Part shown: one piece after another, positions 1 through 6,717 of the stretch
Layout: each line of letters opens with the position of its first letter
Position numbering within the stretch: the stretch's first letter is position 1
From: Actinomycetota bacterium
Lineage (GTDB): Bacteria > Actinomycetota > Actinomycetes > S36-B12 > UBA5976
Direction: 5' to 3'
NCBI GenBank assembly: GCA_009918865.1
Contig: RGCY01000027.1
Coordinates: 1-10,303 of the forward strand
Length of the DNA stretch: 10,303 bases
Notes under the pieces: model-generated
Database searches by the model: none
What the model saw: the letters and a program-made list of their open reading frames with translations, nothing else
Told to the model about the DNA's origin: nothing
Program-made: the position numbers and the translations under genes

Positions 1-623
1 GCCGGCCAGAATGCCTGCCAACCCGAAGGTGTTTGTGACTGCTGCGTGATATCGCCGGCGCTTGAGATGACATGAAACAGCAAGTACGCCGTGGCCGCGA
101 GCACCAGCCACATGAGGTAGCGGCGAATCAACTTCACGCTTCGAATTGGTCGCACAGCCATGGCAGTTGCAAGAATTCCAGCGCCGAGTGTCCACCAGAT
201 GCGTCCTTCACCACCGGTGAGTGCAGTTGCCACCTGTGCGATCACATACACCTCCAGGGCGGCCCAACCACAACACTGGAACAGATTTAGCGCGGTTGGT
301 AGCACCGAGCCGCGACGACCAATCACTCCGCGCAACGTGACCATGGCAGGTGTTCCGGTTGCTGCGCTCACAGAAGCAGTGAGTGCGAGCAGGATGGAAC
401 CAATGGCAGTGCCAAGAACAATCGCCGTCGTGACAGCCGCGACATTCAATCGCGGAAGGTCCCCATCGGGTTGCACGACGAAGACTGCAGTGGCCGGGAT
501 AAGCAGTGAAACCCCGAGCGATGACCACAGGGTGAGTTGATCGCGCAACCCAAGGTTGCGCGTCGTTTGTGATTGCAAGTCGAGCGTTAGTGGTGCTTCA
601 TCGTGCATGGCAGACATGTTCAT
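1..623 (-). CDS. cytX: Hydroxymethylpyrimidine permease, CytX/NCS1 family (C-terminus outside window)
   Basis: Membrane permease of the nucleobase-cation-symport-1 family, most like the CytX branch thought to import the thiamine precursor hydroxymethylpyrimidine across the inner membrane. The reading frame is open through the left edge, so only 207 residues, about half of a usual ~420-residue protein, are present. Visible signatures are the LWSSLGVSLL segment (residues 32-41) that opens TM1, a TM2 stretch around 62-85, the TGTPAMVTLRG loop (89-99), and LPTALNLFQCCGW (108-120), all typical of NCS1 proteins. ATG at 623 is chosen because AAGGAG lies 6 nt upstream; ATG at 626 is only 3 nt from it, and an in-frame ATG at 650 lies inside the riboswitch loop. 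The TPP riboswitch directly upstream supports a thiamine-related substrate rather than cytosine. A general purine/cytosine permease is the alternative. Confidence 0.85.
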   Translation of the reverse strand, partial: MNMSAMHDEAPLTLDLQSQTTRNLGLRDQLTLWSSLGVSLLIPATAVFVVQPDGDLPRLNVAAVTTAIVLGTAIGSILLALTASVSAATGTPAMVTLRGVIGRRGSVLPTALNLFQCCGWAALEVYVIAQVATALTGGEGRIWWTLGAGILATAMAVRPIRSVKLIRRYLMWLVLAATAYLLFHVISSAGDITQQSQTPSGWQAFWP

Positions 624-629
624 CATGTG

Positions 630-714
630 CTCCTTCTGCTCAGTCGGCATGACCCGACTGGTCGTGCGGTCGGCAGCGGCGCTGCCCTCTCAGCCTGTTG
701 GCTCCCGCGAGGAT
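630..714 (-). promoter_or_regulatory. TPP (THI-box) riboswitch controlling cytX
   Basis: Read on the minus strand, the leader contains the conserved THI-box blocks in order: GGGAGCC (706-700), GGCTGAGAGGG (695-685, with the diagnostic CUGAGAG), a P3 hairpin GGCAGC-GCC-GCTGCC (686-672), GACCGCACGACC (671-660), then a perfect 7-bp hairpin CAGTCGG/CCGACTG (660-654 with 647-641) whose loop GTCATG matches the usual GUAAUG-type P5 loop. The outer stem appears to pair UCCU (713-710) with AGGA (634-631). That AGGA belongs to the cytX Shine-Dalgarno AAGGAG, so thiamine diphosphate binding should block translation initiation. Blocks and order are seen directly; the ligand follows from the known family; the translational mechanism is inference. 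Confidence 0.9.
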
Positions 715-720
715 GTCGTG

Positions 721-747
721 AGCATATCTGTCTGCAGATGCGTAACC
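721..747 (-). promoter_or_regulatory. Possible cytX promoter
   Basis: On the minus strand a TATGCT hexamer (726-721) lies about 7 nt before the start of the TPP aptamer, the expected place for a -10 box. No good -35 is seen 16-18 nt further upstream. A small inverted repeat ATCTG-TCTG-CAGAT (726-739, plus strand) overlaps it. The same DNA must also carry the promoter of the divergent flavoprotein gene at 773. Confidence 0.3.
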
Positions 748-772
748 ACCCGTTGCTTGCGAGGATTCGGTC

Positions 773-2029
773 ATGCCTGAATTGCGCACGGATGTGCTCG
801 TTGTTGGCGCTGGACCCGCAGGTTCCGCCGCGGCGGCGTGGTGTGCGCGCCAAGGCATGGATGTTGTCCTTGCTGACCAGGCGGTCTTTCCTCGCGATAA
901 AGCATGTGGCGACGGCTTGACGCCACGAGCGATTAGCGAACTAAATCGTCTTGGGATGGCTGACTTTCTCAGTGGGTGTGCGCGCAATGATGGATTGCGC
1001 GCTGCAGGTTTTGGCAAAACCCTGCTACTGCGTTGGCCCGGCGGTCATTGGCCCGACCACGGTGGCGCGAGCCCACGACGTCGTTTAGACAACGCCGTGC
1101 GCGATATTGCGCTCACCGCCGGTGCAACACCACTTGAAGGTGCGCGAGCACTGGATGCACAGGTGGAGTCTGGGCGCGTGACCTCAGTTCACTTTCGAAA
1201 AGCCGATGATGTGACAACTGTTCACGCGGACCGCATCATCATCGCCGACGGTGCGAAGTCTTCGTTGGGACGAGTCTTGGGCCGACAGTGGTATCGCGAC
1301 ACCGTGTATGGAGTCGCATCTCGCGCCTACATTGAAAGTGAACGTCACGACGACCCATGGATTTCCTCCCATCTCGAACTTCGTGACGATGAAGGGACCT
1401 TGCTCTCGGGGTACGGCTGGGTGTTCCCGTTGGCCGATGGTGGTGTGAACATCGGTGTCGGCACACTGGCAACTGAAAAGCGCCCGGCAGACATCAACTT
1501 GCGTTCGCTGCTTGCCACCTACACCGCAGCTCGACGCGACGATTGGAAGTTGCGCGGTGAACTGCGTGACTTCGCTTCTTCTCCACTACCGATGGGTGGT
1601 GCAGTCAGCGGCATTGCTGGTGTCAACTGGGTGATGATTGGAGACGCAGCGGCATGCGTGAATCCGCTCAACGGTGAAGGCATTGACTATGGGTTGGAAA
1701 CGGGTCGGCTCGCAGCCGAACTGTTTGCGGACTCGGCGTCGCAGGTCCGTAGCAACTTCACAACGTCGTGGCCAGAAATCTTGAATCACCACTACGGTCA
1801 GGCGTTTTCAATTGCACGCCGTCTTGGAAATCTGCTCACAGTGCCCGGCTTTCTCACGGCGGCAGGACCTTTGGGAATGCGTTCAACGCCACTTATGCGC
1901 TTGGCATTGCGCTGGATGGGGAACTTAGTTGACGAGTCTGATCACGACACGGCTGCGCGTCTATGGCGAGCCGCTGGCCGTGCAAGTCTTCGTTTAGACA
2001 ATCGTCGACCTTTTGGCATCGCCGCCTAG
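773..2029 (+). CDS. Geranylgeranyl reductase family FAD-dependent oxidoreductase
   Basis: Flavoprotein of the geranylgeranyl reductase family, which reduces isoprenoid double bonds on lipids; in actinobacteria the best-known member (MenJ) saturates one unit of the menaquinone side chain. At 418 residues it is the normal length. An N-terminal Rossmann FAD motif GAGPAG (12-17) is followed by RDKACGDGLTP (41-51), the hallmark block after the first flavin contacts, by ADG (158-160), the GYGWVFP substrate-cavity strand (213-219), and GDAAACVNPLNGEGI (290-304), the second FAD-binding block. ATG 773 is preceded by GCGAGG with 8 nt spacing. It is divergent from cytX across about 150 bp that also encode the riboswitch, and convergent with vapC. 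The exact isoprenoid (menaquinone, phospholipid or carotenoid-like) cannot be read from sequence; menaquinone is the best guess. Confidence 0.87.
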   Translation: MPELRTDVLVVGAGPAGSAAAAWCARQGMDVVLADQAVFPRDKACGDGLTPRAISELNRLGMADFLSGCARNDGLRAAGFGKTLLLRWPGGHWPDHGGASPRRRLDNAVRDIALTAGATPLEGARALDAQVESGRVTSVHFRKADDVTTVHADRIIIADGAKSSLGRVLGRQWYRDTVYGVASRAYIESERHDDPWISSHLELRDDEGTLLSGYGWVFPLADGGVNIGVGTLATEKRPADINLRSLLATYTAARRDDWKLRGELRDFASSPLPMGGAVSGIAGVNWVMIGDAAACVNPLNGEGIDYGLETGRLAAELFADSASQVRSNFTTSWPEILNHHYGQAFSIARRLGNLLTVPGFLTAAGPLGMRSTPLMRLALRWMGNLVDESDHDTAARLWRAAGRASLRLDNRRPFGIAA

Positions 2030-2095
2030 GCGTGGTGTGACTGCAGCACCGTGGTTTCACAGTGATGGCTGCAATGGGAATCCTGCGAGCGACAA
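2030..2095. other. Convergent gap with weak hairpin
   Basis: This 66-bp gap separates two converging genes. It contains TGCAGC (2042-2047) and its reverse complement GCTGCA (2068-2073) with a 20-nt interior in which CAC/GTG could add three pairs after a bulge. There is no T tract on either side, so it is at best a weak bidirectional terminator. A perfect 10-bp palindrome CGCCTAGGCG (2023-2032) spans the preceding stop codon and has no loop. Confidence 0.2.
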
Positions 2096-2509
2096 TCAAG
2101 CGCTAATGAGTTCGAACATAGCGCCGAGCGCCGCGTAAGTCGAAACCGCTCGGCGGTCACGAGTAATAAGAGTGGCCCTATGTTCGCGAGCGCAAATCGC
2201 TATGAGACCGTCATAAATCTGACCACCGGATAGTCCAGCAGCAGCCACCTCTCTGCATGCGCTGACAAATTGTTCGCCTTGCAGTGTCACCATCTTGGTG
2301 TTGCAACTAGTGCTAAGGGAACGAAGCGCCTGTGTCGATGTCAAGGCAAGACCATGCGGCAACCGCGACAAGGCTGCAAACGCCTCCGTCCAGACTCCCT
2401 GCACTGTCAGTGTTGCGCGCGATAACTGACTTCTGCATAACCCGTGTTCAGACAACCCGGCATGGACGGCAGGCATCAGCACGCTCGAATCTAAAGCGAC
2501 ATTGGTCAA
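2096..2509 (-). CDS. vapC: PIN-domain ribonuclease toxin, VapC type
   Basis: Toxin half of a type II toxin-antitoxin pair; PIN-domain proteins of this class are Mg-dependent ribonucleases that usually cut tRNA or rRNA and arrest growth when the antitoxin is lost. At 137 residues it has family length and all four acidic positions: D7 in ALDSSV, E42 in WTEAF, D100 in GGQIYDGLIA and D118 in LITRDRR. The start is the TTG at 2509: it overlaps the antitoxin stop as TTGA, GGTGAG sits just upstream, and the next ATG (residue 12) would remove catalytic D7. Translation is therefore probably coupled to the antitoxin. No frameshift or missing catalytic residue is visible, so the toxin appears active. The RNA target cannot be predicted. 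Confidence 0.87.
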   Translation of the reverse strand: MTNVALDSSVLMPAVHAGLSEHGLCRSQLSRATLTVQGVWTEAFAALSRLPHGLALTSTQALRSLSTSCNTKMVTLQGEQFVSACREVAAAGLSGGQIYDGLIAICAREHRATLITRDRRAVSTYAALGAMFELISA

Positions 2510-2763
2510 CGTCTCACCGAATCCAACACTTCACGGAGTTCCTGATCATTGAGCGTAGGAGCACCCTCACGCGCGACATAGAACACGCGACCCTGCTCAT
2601 CAACTCGCTCACTCATCACGGAAGGAACGCAGAAGGTAAGTAGACCTGCTTCGAATCTCATCTCCAACGTCGAACCTGCGCGCAAACCCATGAGGTCACG
2701 AACATTCTTTGGCACCACTATCCGACCCGCACCATCAATGGTAACTGAAATGGTATTTGTCAT
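2506..2763 (-). CDS. vapB: AbrB/MazE-like antitoxin (SpoVT-AbrB domain), VapB type
   Basis: Cognate antitoxin and probable autorepressor. The 85-residue product has a swapped-hairpin AbrB domain at about residues 5-45, with the signature GRIVVPKNVRDLMGLRAG (13-30), followed by an acidic C-terminal tail (from DEQGR, 55 onward, to EVLDSVRR) of the kind that wraps and inhibits a PIN toxin. ATG 2763 is preferred over the in-frame ATG at 2790: the domain begins right after 2763, neither has a Shine-Dalgarno, and TATTTT lies exactly 6 nt before 2763, which fits a leaderless mRNA. The stop overlaps the vapC start by four bases. It lies 89 bp downstream of the ABC exporter on the same strand but has its own promoter, so it is probably independent of that operon. 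Confidence 0.87.
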   Translation of the reverse strand: MTNTISVTIDGAGRIVVPKNVRDLMGLRAGSTLEMRFEAGLLTFCVPSVMSERVDEQGRVFYVAREGAPTLNDQELREVLDSVRR

Positions 2764-2790
2764 GGCAGAAAAATACCATGCACATACCAT
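2738..2790 (-). promoter_or_regulatory. vapBC leaderless promoter with ATGGTAT operator repeats
   Basis: On the minus strand, -10 TATTTT (2775-2770) is 6 nt ahead of ATG 2763. Overlapping it, on the plus strand, are two direct copies of ATACCAT (2773-2779 and 2784-2790, 11-bp period, one helical turn) and one inverted copy ATGGTAT (2750-2756) inside the first vapB codons. The inverted pair extends to nine perfect bases, ATGGTATTT (2750-2758) against AAATACCAT (2771-2779). A further partial copy ATGGTA is at 2738-2743. This is the usual arrangement for autorepression by the antitoxin or antitoxin-toxin complex. Repeats are seen; the repressor assignment is inference. Confidence 0.55.
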
Positions 2791-2852
2791 CGTGAATAGG
2801 CTAGAACGGCTCGGCGAGGGAAATCGGTTGTGACCCCGATGCCCGCCCGACC

Positions 2853-4637
2853 TTACGCGTTGGTGGTGATGTTGCTGCGTGCCACGAGATCGCTGTAAAG
2901 ACCACCTAGTGCCAACAACTCGGAGTGGCTACCCACTTCCGCGATTCGGCCATGGTCAAGCACAACGATGCGATCAGCATTGCGAATTGTTGAAAGGCGA
3001 TGCGCCACGATGAAGGTGGTGCGACCATTCATCAACCTTTCCAATGCCTCTTGAACGAGGACTTCGCTTGCAGTGTCAAGAGCGCTGGTGGCTTCATCCA
3101 GAATCAAGACTCGTGGGTCTCGAATCAGAGCCCGAGCAATGGCAAGGCGCTGACGTTGGCCACCTGAGAGCGTGGCACCTCGCGGCCCAAGCAATGTGTC
3201 AAGTCCTTCAGGTAACGCTGCCACAAAGTCCCACGCGTTGGCATCACGTAGAGCGCGCTCAATGTGTGCAATGTCTGCGTCTGCAATTCCGTAGCCAACA
3301 TTTTCAGCAACGCTACCCTCGAATAGCACAGTCTCCTGCGGCACCACCGACACGAATTGCCGGTAAGACCGCATGTCTAGCGTTTCCATGTCAATGCCAT
3401 CGAGCAGCACTTTGCCGTCATCGGGTCGGATGAAACCAATGGCGAGATTGACGAGTGTGGACTTTCCAGCACCGGAAGGACCAACGAGTGCGATGGTCTC
3501 GCCAACACGCACATCAAGACTCACATGAGACACCGCCGGAGCCGGCGCATCCGGGTACCGCAGAGTGACGCCGTCGAACCGAACTGCACCAGCAACAGAC
3601 GTAACGACTTGCTTGCCTTCATTGCGCTCAATGTCGTCGTTGTTGAGGACTTCTCCCAATGAACGAATTGATGCGAATCCCTTCGTCATCATCGGAGCCA
3701 AGTTGGTGAGCATTACAGCCGAACCAGCCAGCAAATGAAAGTAGCTGCTGAGCATCACCACTTCCCCCACGGTCACGCCACCGATTTTGTGCCAAGCCAT
3801 CCAGACGGCGATGAGCACGCAGGTCACAAAACACAATTGGTAACTGCTGTAAGCGAGGGCACCAAACCACCCGGTGGTCACATCGAGGCGGTGTCCATCA
3901 TCGCGAACCCGTTTGAAGGAGCGGTGCACACGACTCAGCGCTGTCTGCTCAAGCCCATGGGCGCGCGTGACCGGAATGAGCTGCGCCATCTCATTGACTT
4001 GACCCGACATACCTTCAACAGTCTCGCGGAAAGCCTCATTGCTCGCGTTGAGGCGAGAACGAGACTTCGTGATGACGTACCCACTGACTGGCACCAAAAC
4101 TAGAAAGAAGGGTAAGAACTGTGGCGCTTTAACAGCGGTGATGCTCACCGCGCCGACGAGGCCAAACACCGCAGCGAAGCCCGCATCTGCGGCGCTTTGC
4201 ATCATGGTCTGAATGTTCTCAATGTCTCTAACAACTTTGGTTTGTAAAACCCCGGCGTTAGTGCGCGAATGGAATCCAATGGAGAGCTTTTGAATGCGCT
4301 CGCTCAGCGTGAAGCGCAGCAAGTACTCAAGGTCACGAACCACAATGCTCCACTGGCGCGCATAGAGCAGGTTAACCGGCACATTTTGAAGAATCAAAAC
4401 AAGCAGCACGAGCGCATTAATGAACAGCGCATGCAGCGGTCGATGCTTGACAACCACATCGACACAGTCAGCAATGACCGCTGGTAACACAAACACCGGG
4501 CTGTGCTTGAGCCCGTAAGCCAAGAACGCGATGACTGCTCGACGCCGGTCGCGTTTGATAAGTGCAGAAAGTGTCTTCAGCGGATGGTTTGCGCGAAAGA
4601 GGGTGTCGAGTGAGTGGGGTGGCGGCGGCTGGGTCAC
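2853..4637 (-). CDS. ABC exporter, fused permease-ATPase half-transporter
   Basis: Type IV (MsbA/LmrA-like) half-transporter that would dimerise in the inner membrane and export a drug, lipid or peptide. The 594-residue length is standard. The membrane domain covers about residues 35-320 with hydrophobic spans near 36-58, 69-92, 155-190 and 262-312. The ATPase domain has Walker A GPSGAGKST (386-394), Q-loop VPQE (432-435), signature LSGGQRQ (490-496), Walker B VLILDE (510-515) and switch His in AHRLS (H546), so it is catalytically complete. The start is a GTG overlapping the kinase stop as GTGA, with GGAAGG 4 nt upstream, implying translational coupling. Being third in a response regulator-kinase-exporter operon suggests it is co-produced with the sensor, perhaps to remove what the sensor detects. 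The substrate is unknown; nothing marks it as siderophore- or peptide-specific. Confidence 0.9.
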   Translation of the reverse strand: MTQPPPPHSLDTLFRANHPLKTLSALIKRDRRRAVIAFLAYGLKHSPVFVLPAVIADCVDVVVKHRPLHALFINALVLLVLILQNVPVNLLYARQWSIVVRDLEYLLRFTLSERIQKLSIGFHSRTNAGVLQTKVVRDIENIQTMMQSAADAGFAAVFGLVGAVSITAVKAPQFLPFFLVLVPVSGYVITKSRSRLNASNEAFRETVEGMSGQVNEMAQLIPVTRAHGLEQTALSRVHRSFKRVRDDGHRLDVTTGWFGALAYSSYQLCFVTCVLIAVWMAWHKIGGVTVGEVVMLSSYFHLLAGSAVMLTNLAPMMTKGFASIRSLGEVLNNDDIERNEGKQVVTSVAGAVRFDGVTLRYPDAPAPAVSHVSLDVRVGETIALVGPSGAGKSTLVNLAIGFIRPDDGKVLLDGIDMETLDMRSYRQFVSVVPQETVLFEGSVAENVGYGIADADIAHIERALRDANAWDFVAALPEGLDTLLGPRGATLSGGQRQRLAIARALIRDPRVLILDEATSALDTASEVLVQEALERLMNGRTTFIVAHRLSTIRNADRIVVLDHGRIAEVGSHSELLALGGLYSDLVARSNITTNA

Positions 4638-6013
4638 GGAGCCGAGCCTTCCATCACCGGCTGGACAGGCAACGTGATGGTGGTTTTGAGCCCACCTAGT
4701 TCACTTGGCGCAAGCTGAATCGTTCCTCCATGATGAGACACCACAGCAGCAATGATGCTCATCCCTAAACCGGAGCCACCAGTATCACGAGAGCGAGATG
4801 GATCGAAGCGCTGGAATGCGTGAATTCCCGCGCTGTACATCTCATCACTCAAACCCGGACCAGCGTCAGCAATTGTCAATACTGCAGATGAAGTGCGCTG
4901 CACCAACCGAATCTGAACCTGCGCGTTGTTCGGGGTGTGCAGTTCAATGTTGCGGAACAAGTTTGCGAACACCTGGGTTAGCAATTCATAGGATCCCTGC
5001 ACCACGACTTCAGGGTCAATCTCGCTACGCACTGGTCGCTCAGGCGTTAACTCCTTCAAGTCAGTGACAAACTGCTGCGCTAGGGCTGTGAGGTTCACGT
5101 CCACGGATTCGCGAAGTGGCCGGCTACCAGTTTCGGTTAAGAGCAGTAGGTCAGAAATCAGCGCTTCCATTCGAGCGATTTCGGAACTGATGCGAGATAG
5201 GTACTTCTGTTCCGTCTCACCTTGAAACTGTGGGTTCCGACTCAGAAGTTCCGCGTACCCACGGACCACCGTCAATGGCGTTCGCAACTCATGGGAAGCA
5301 TCACCAAGGAACGTCTGCATTTGGGTGCTGAGTTCGCGCTCTCGCTTCACCACACCATTGAGCGAATCGACCATGCTGCGCAAAGAACGCGCAAGGCTGT
5401 CGACCTCGCTGGTTGATGAGCCAATGGGGATTTCGACGTCGGTATTTCCTTGGCTCATACGGTCTGCAACATCAATCAGGCCTTCCACCACTTTCAAGTC
5501 TCGGCGCACAAGCAGGAACACCACGGTCACGCCAAACCCGACTGAGAGCAGAAGTGCCAACAAGAGAAACTGAAGTCCGCGTTGACGAGTGTTGTCAACA
5601 TCCGCCAAAGTCGTGGCAATCAGGATGAATTCGTCACTTGGTAGTTCCACAGTTCGCAGGCGGTAATCCCCTTTGTTATGTTGAGAGATTGCGGTCTTGG
5701 TTGCGGCACGCAATGTTGATAGAGATGTCTTGGGGTCAATAACCGCCCGGGAAAATCGCATCGGCGTGATTTCGCCGTTTATGTCGCGAATTGCAATCGT
5801 GAGCGCCACTTGGCTTTGCTCAGCGACTAACAGGGCTGCTGTGAGAGGGCTTTGCTTGGCTGCTGACACCTGTTGGGCGCCGGCAGCCAACACTGCATCC
5901 AAGCCCCGAATTTGCGCACGCTCAGTTGCCAGTAGCCCGACATAACCCACGGACACTGACGCGACGGCAACGATGATTCCTGCCGCAACGGTGAGACGAG
6001 TTCGAAGCCTCAT
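4634..6013 (-). CDS. Membrane sensor histidine kinase (HAMP-HisKA-HATPase)
   Basis: Sensor kinase of a two-component system, 459 residues. TM1 is at about 7-29, an extracytoplasmic sensor loop of unknown specificity at 30-146, TM2 at about 147-169, then a HAMP linker (170-222). The dimerisation helix carries the phospho-acceptor in DASHELRTPL (H241). The ATPase domain has the N box NLFRN (351-355), G1 DAGPG (383-387), an F box around FQRF (400-403) and G2 GGSGLGM (412-418). All catalytic motifs are intact. ATG 6013 overlaps the response regulator stop as ATGA. The partner should be the response regulator upstream, and the exporter downstream is coupled through GTGA. General layout resembles MprB/TcrY-type actinobacterial kinases, but the sensor loop gives no firm ortholog. 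Confidence 0.93.
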   Translation of the reverse strand: MRLRTRLTVAAGIIVAVASVSVGYVGLLATERAQIRGLDAVLAAGAQQVSAAKQSPLTAALLVAEQSQVALTIAIRDINGEITPMRFSRAVIDPKTSLSTLRAATKTAISQHNKGDYRLRTVELPSDEFILIATTLADVDNTRQRGLQFLLLALLLSVGFGVTVVFLLVRRDLKVVEGLIDVADRMSQGNTDVEIPIGSSTSEVDSLARSLRSMVDSLNGVVKRERELSTQMQTFLGDASHELRTPLTVVRGYAELLSRNPQFQGETEQKYLSRISSEIARMEALISDLLLLTETGSRPLRESVDVNLTALAQQFVTDLKELTPERPVRSEIDPEVVVQGSYELLTQVFANLFRNIELHTPNNAQVQIRLVQRTSSAVLTIADAGPGLSDEMYSAGIHAFQRFDPSRSRDTGGSGLGMSIIAAVVSHHGGTIQLAPSELGGLKTTITLPVQPVMEGSAP

Positions 6014-6564
6014 TCACCTGTGACCAATTGATAACCGACTCCGCGCACAGTGCGCAGGCCTTCAAAGTTGTCGCGATGAAGTTTGCGGCGCAGGTAGGAA
6101 ATGTAAGTGTCGACGACTGCGGTGCTGCTTGCAAGAGTGTCGTCATTGAGTGTGAGTGGACCGGTCTGCACAATCGCTGCGTTGTCACCATCAGGGCGAG
6201 TGCGACGCAGAATTGCATTCACGCGCAACAAGATTTCCTCAAGCCCAAATGGCTTGCTCACATAGTCATCGGCACCGAGACGCAATCCTTCTGTCACATC
6301 GTGGCGTTCACCACGAGCGCTTAGCAGCAACACCGGGGTTGCATTGCCTTGAGCACGCAACTTGGAGAGCATTTCGAACCCAGTCATCTGGGGCATGTTG
6401 ATGTCGGCAATGACCAACGCAACAGACTTTTCACGCAGCAACGTGAGCGCTGCGCGACCATTAGGTGCGGCTAGCGGTGAATAGCCCGCGATACGCAGGG
6501 CGTCACACAACAACTCTCGGACGCCTTCTTCATCGTCCACGATGAGCACAGTCGTTGCCGCCAT
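6010..6564 (-). CDS. OmpR/PhoB-family response regulator with internally deleted DNA-binding domain
   Basis: Numbered from the in-frame ATG at 6570, the receiver domain (about 6-122) is complete: acidic pocket D12, D13, E14, phospho-acceptor D56 in ADINMP, S84 in LLLSA, K106 in SKPF. The C-terminal domain begins normally with GPLTLNDDT (137-145), then jumps over LASSTA to VVDTYISYLRRKL (152-164), the recognition-helix region, and ends with LRTVRGVGYQL (172-182). In ordinary family members about 50 residues, including helices 1-2 and the transactivation loop, lie where six are found here. The protein is 186 rather than about 230 residues and remains in frame. ATG 6564 is used as the start because TAAAGT is 6 nt before it and neither ATG has a Shine-Dalgarno. 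First gene of the regulator-kinase-exporter operon. Whether it still binds DNA is doubtful; an assembly error is possible. Confidence 0.88.
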   Translation of the reverse strand: MAATTVLIVDDEEGVRELLCDALRIAGYSPLAAPNGRAALTLLREKSVALVIADINMPQMTGFEMLSKLRAQGNATPVLLLSARGERHDVTEGLRLGADDYVSKPFGLEEILLRVNAILRRTRPDGDNAAIVQTGPLTLNDDTLASSTAVVDTYISYLRRKLHRDNFEGLRTVRGVGYQLVTGE

Positions 6565-6591
6565 GGCCATACTTTACGGTGAATTGTTCAC
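6564..6591 (-). promoter_or_regulatory. Leaderless promoter of the two-component operon with palindrome
   Basis: On the minus strand TAAAGT (6576-6571) lies 6 nt before ATG 6564, the spacing expected of a leaderless start. No clear -35 is seen. Just upstream is a perfect 5-bp inverted repeat GTGAA-TTG-TTCAC (6579-6591, plus strand), positioned in the -10/-35 spacer where a bound repressor would block transcription. The palindrome is seen; regulatory use is inference. Confidence 0.5.
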
Positions 6592-6638
6592 AAAATATCC
6601 TCCCCAAGTACCCCGACCGTAAGCATTCCGGTTAGGAG

Positions 6639-6687
6639 GCACAGGGCATTCTTTGACAATTCTCAGGCGCTGTGCGGCATTCTGAGA
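6639..6687 (+). promoter_or_regulatory. Promoter and repeat-rich region upstream of the secreted-protein gene
   Basis: A consensus -35 TTGACA is at 6653-6658, but the best -10 candidates (GGCATT 6676-6681 at 17 nt, or CATTCT 6678-6683 at 19 nt) are poor, so an activator may be needed. The region is dense in repeats: GGCATTCT at 6645-6652 and 6676-6683 (31-bp period), GCACAG (6639-6644) with reverse complement CTGTGC (6670-6675), and TCTCAG (6661-6666) with reverse complement CTGAGA (6682-6687), 21 bp apart. These could be operator sites in the divergent region shared with the response regulator. Confidence 0.4.
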
Positions 6688-6717
6688 GCACCCAGTTGGT
6701 CTTTGTCGGAGGTATTC

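Noticed and set aside
648..650. In-frame upstream ATG for cytX
   Set aside because: It lies in the conserved loop of the TPP aptamer and has no ribosome binding site, whereas AAGGAG directly serves the ATG at 623.
2023..2032. Perfect palindrome CGCCTAGGCG
   Set aside because: It has no loop and contains the stop codon of the flavoprotein; ten bases of symmetry in a codon context is likely chance.
2332..2643. Plus-strand reading frame opposite vapBC
   Set aside because: Antisense to two genes with clear catalytic and domain motifs; its translation has no recognisable domain.
2096..2763. Toxin-antitoxin pair as evidence of a mobile island
   Set aside because: No integrase, direct repeats, tRNA scar or composition break is visible around it.
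2764..2790. ATG 2790 as vapB start
   Set aside because: The extra residues precede the AbrB domain, there is no ribosome site, and the -10 box and operator repeats occupy this stretch.
3735..4103. Plus-strand reading frame opposite the ABC exporter
   Set aside because: Shadow of a well-supported gene, with no start signal and atypical composition.
6703..6717. TTG start for the secreted protein
   Set aside because: GGAGG at 6708-6712 is correctly spaced for ATG 6718 and the signal peptide begins there.
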